Assembly (NCBI GenBank): GCA_040757355.1
Contig: JBFLWY010000002.1
Coordinates: forward strand, 1-64,000
Direction of reading: 5' to 3'
DNA from: DTYU01 sp040757355
GTDB lineage: Bacteria > Bacillota > Desulfotomaculia > Desulfotomaculales > Ammonificaceae
Length of the DNA stretch: 64,000 nucleotides
Every line of letters begins with the position of its first letter. Positions within the stretch are counted from its first letter, which is position 1. Of the stretch, positions 63,414 through 64,000 are shown one piece after another. The translations under genes and the position numbers were made by a program. Under the pieces are notes generated by a model. The model searched no databases, was not told the origin of the DNA, and saw only the letters and a list, made by a program, of their open reading frames with translations.

Positions 63414-63535
63414 TCGACGTTTAAACCTAAGATGATAGGGCTTTAGGGTCCGTTCAACGTTCAACGTTCAACGTTCGGCGTGCGGCGTTGGGGAACAATG
63501 AATATCCTCACAATTGATCAAGACCCTTGATAAGA
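63405..63535 (-). repeat. Composite repeat and AATGAATATCC repeat
   Basis: GTTCGACG, linker TTTAAACCTAAGATGATA, core GGGCTTTAGGGTCC, five GTTCAACG heptads, then GGGGAACAATGAATATCC and CAATTGATCAAGACCCTTGA as at 47066-47115. Confidence 0.88.
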
Positions 63536-63568
63536 TGTGAAGTGACGCAGTCCGGGCGTGAGCGCCTC

Positions 63569-63598
63569 TTGTTCCAAATACCCGTTTACTGGTATACT
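63569..63598 (+). promoter_or_regulatory. Sigma-A-type promoter, extended -10
   Basis: TTGTTC (63569-63574) and TATACT (63593-63598), 18-bp spacing, with TGG before the -10; 42 bp before hicB. Confidence 0.65.
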
Positions 63599-63639
63599 AA
63601 GAACGAGCAATTCAAAAGATTGAGGAAGGGGTTGGCGCG

Positions 63640-63861
63640 GTGAGGCGTGAGTTCAGCATCCGGTTGACTCCGGAGGACGACGGGCGGTGGACGGCCGAAG
63701 TTCCCGCCCTGCCCGGATGCGTCACCTGGGGAGAAACAAAGGAACAGGCTCTTGAGCGGATAAAAGAAGCGGTCGAGCTCTACCTGGAGGTACTTACGGA
63801 GGAAGGTAAACCAATACCAGAAGACCGGAGCGACTACGCGCGGATAGAGGTGGCCATGTGA
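63640..63861 (+). CDS. HicB antitoxin
   Basis: 73 residues: FSIRLTPEDDGRWTAEVPAL, PGCVTWGETKEQALERIKEA, VELYLEVLTEEGKPIPED: compact HicB domain. GTG 63640 after GAAGGGGTTGG. Coupled by 4 bp (GTGA) to hicA. Confidence 0.9.
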   Translation: MRREFSIRLTPEDDGRWTAEVPALPGCVTWGETKEQALERIKEAVELYLEVLTEEGKPIPEDRSDYARIEVAM

Positions 63862-64000
63862 GCCACCTTCCCCAGATCACTGGTACGGAGTTAATCCGGG
63901 CGCTGGAACGAATGGGTTTTTACGTGCACCGAAAGAAAGGCAGCCATCGCTTTCTTTACCATTCGGGAGATCGGAACCGCTTTGCGGTGGTGGCCGTCCA
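63858..64000 (+). CDS. HicA mRNA interferase, 3' end outside the window
   Basis: 47 codons visible: SHLPQITGTELIRALERMGF, YVHRKKGSHRFLYHSGDRNR, FAVVAV. The HicA N-terminal fold with the GSH catalytic His is intact as far as can be seen. GTG 63858. Confidence 0.88.
   Translation, partial: MSHLPQITGTELIRALERMGFYVHRKKGSHRFLYHSGDRNRFAVVAV

Noticed and set aside
20165..63500. Chromosomal integron
   Set aside because: The TA cassette density fits, but there is no integrase gene, no attI, and the repeat lacks attC features such as paired R/L boxes with the GTT crossover site. The hairpin core is only 5 bp of stem.
1..64000. tRNA, rRNA or classical insertion sequence with transposase
   Set aside because: No cloverleaf sequence, rRNA motif, or transposase-like ORF (DDE, HUH or serine recombinase) was seen on either strand.

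Overview
The window looks like a draft or metagenome contig (a run of ten Ns at 611-620) from a Gram-positive Firmicute of the Clostridia, plausibly a Desulfotomaculum/Pelotomaculum-like Peptococcaceae member. Support for this: an S-layer-homology protein, the dtd plus metallo-beta-lactamase pair, split CpsC/CpsD-type capsule kinase genes, many TTG and GTG starts behind strong GGAGG Shine-Dalgarno (SD) sites, and no Gram-negative envelope genes. The genus is a guess.

Layout. (1) 1-12.7 kb is mostly ordinary chromosome: the end of a secreted Ig-like-domain protein, dtd, an MBL-fold hydrolase, a YyaL-type thioredoxin-domain protein, a membrane-anchored vWA protein, a reverse-strand membrane protein, two pseudo-receiver regulators, a VanZ-like protein, galE and an SLH-domain protein ending in a clear terminator. 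(2) 13-19.9 kb is the first half of an exopolysaccharide (EPS) locus: O-antigen polymerase/ligase with TPRs, chain-length protein, BY-kinase and initiating sugar-phosphate transferase. (3) 20.1-32.2 kb is a block of about 18 small toxin-antitoxin (TA) loci. (4) 32.3-46.8 kb is the second half of the EPS locus: alkaline-phosphatase-superfamily enzyme, methyltransferase, four glycosyltransferases, a second O-antigen polymerase/ligase and a MurJ/Wzx flippase. It is interrupted at 40.8-44.7 kb by an OLD-type ATPase-nuclease, a WYL-like small protein and an AT-rich two-gene unit with a 4-TM protein. Glycosyltransferase fragments lie beside these inserts. (5) 47.2-64 kb is a second TA block of about 19 loci, with several recent segmental duplications.

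The outstanding feature is a composite intergenic repeat. It consists of arrays of 7-bp units (GAAC plus three variable bases) around a short hairpin GGACC-CCAAA-GGTCC with a fixed linker, and the hairpin loop is sometimes filled by a nested hairpin of up to about 90 bp. Around 40 copies sit between the stop codon of one gene or TA pair and the SD site of the next, including inside the EPS locus. Copies left of the central EPS segment are mostly in GAAC orientation; those to the right (46.7-63.5 kb) are in the reverse complement. A second element, beginning GTGACAGGGGACGGTTC, borders many of the right-hand copies and lies at several gene breakpoints.

TA toxin genes are repeatedly broken (N-terminal, C-terminal or internal deletions, chimeras) while the cognate antitoxin is usually intact. 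Tails of unrelated genes (glycosyltransferase, PAPS-reductase-like, four-helix-bundle protein, epimerase) are stranded among the repeats. I read the whole as a repeat-driven cassette accumulation and shuffling region, mostly of TA modules, built into and around a capsule locus. Gene families were assigned by reading the proteins, and no database search was possible.
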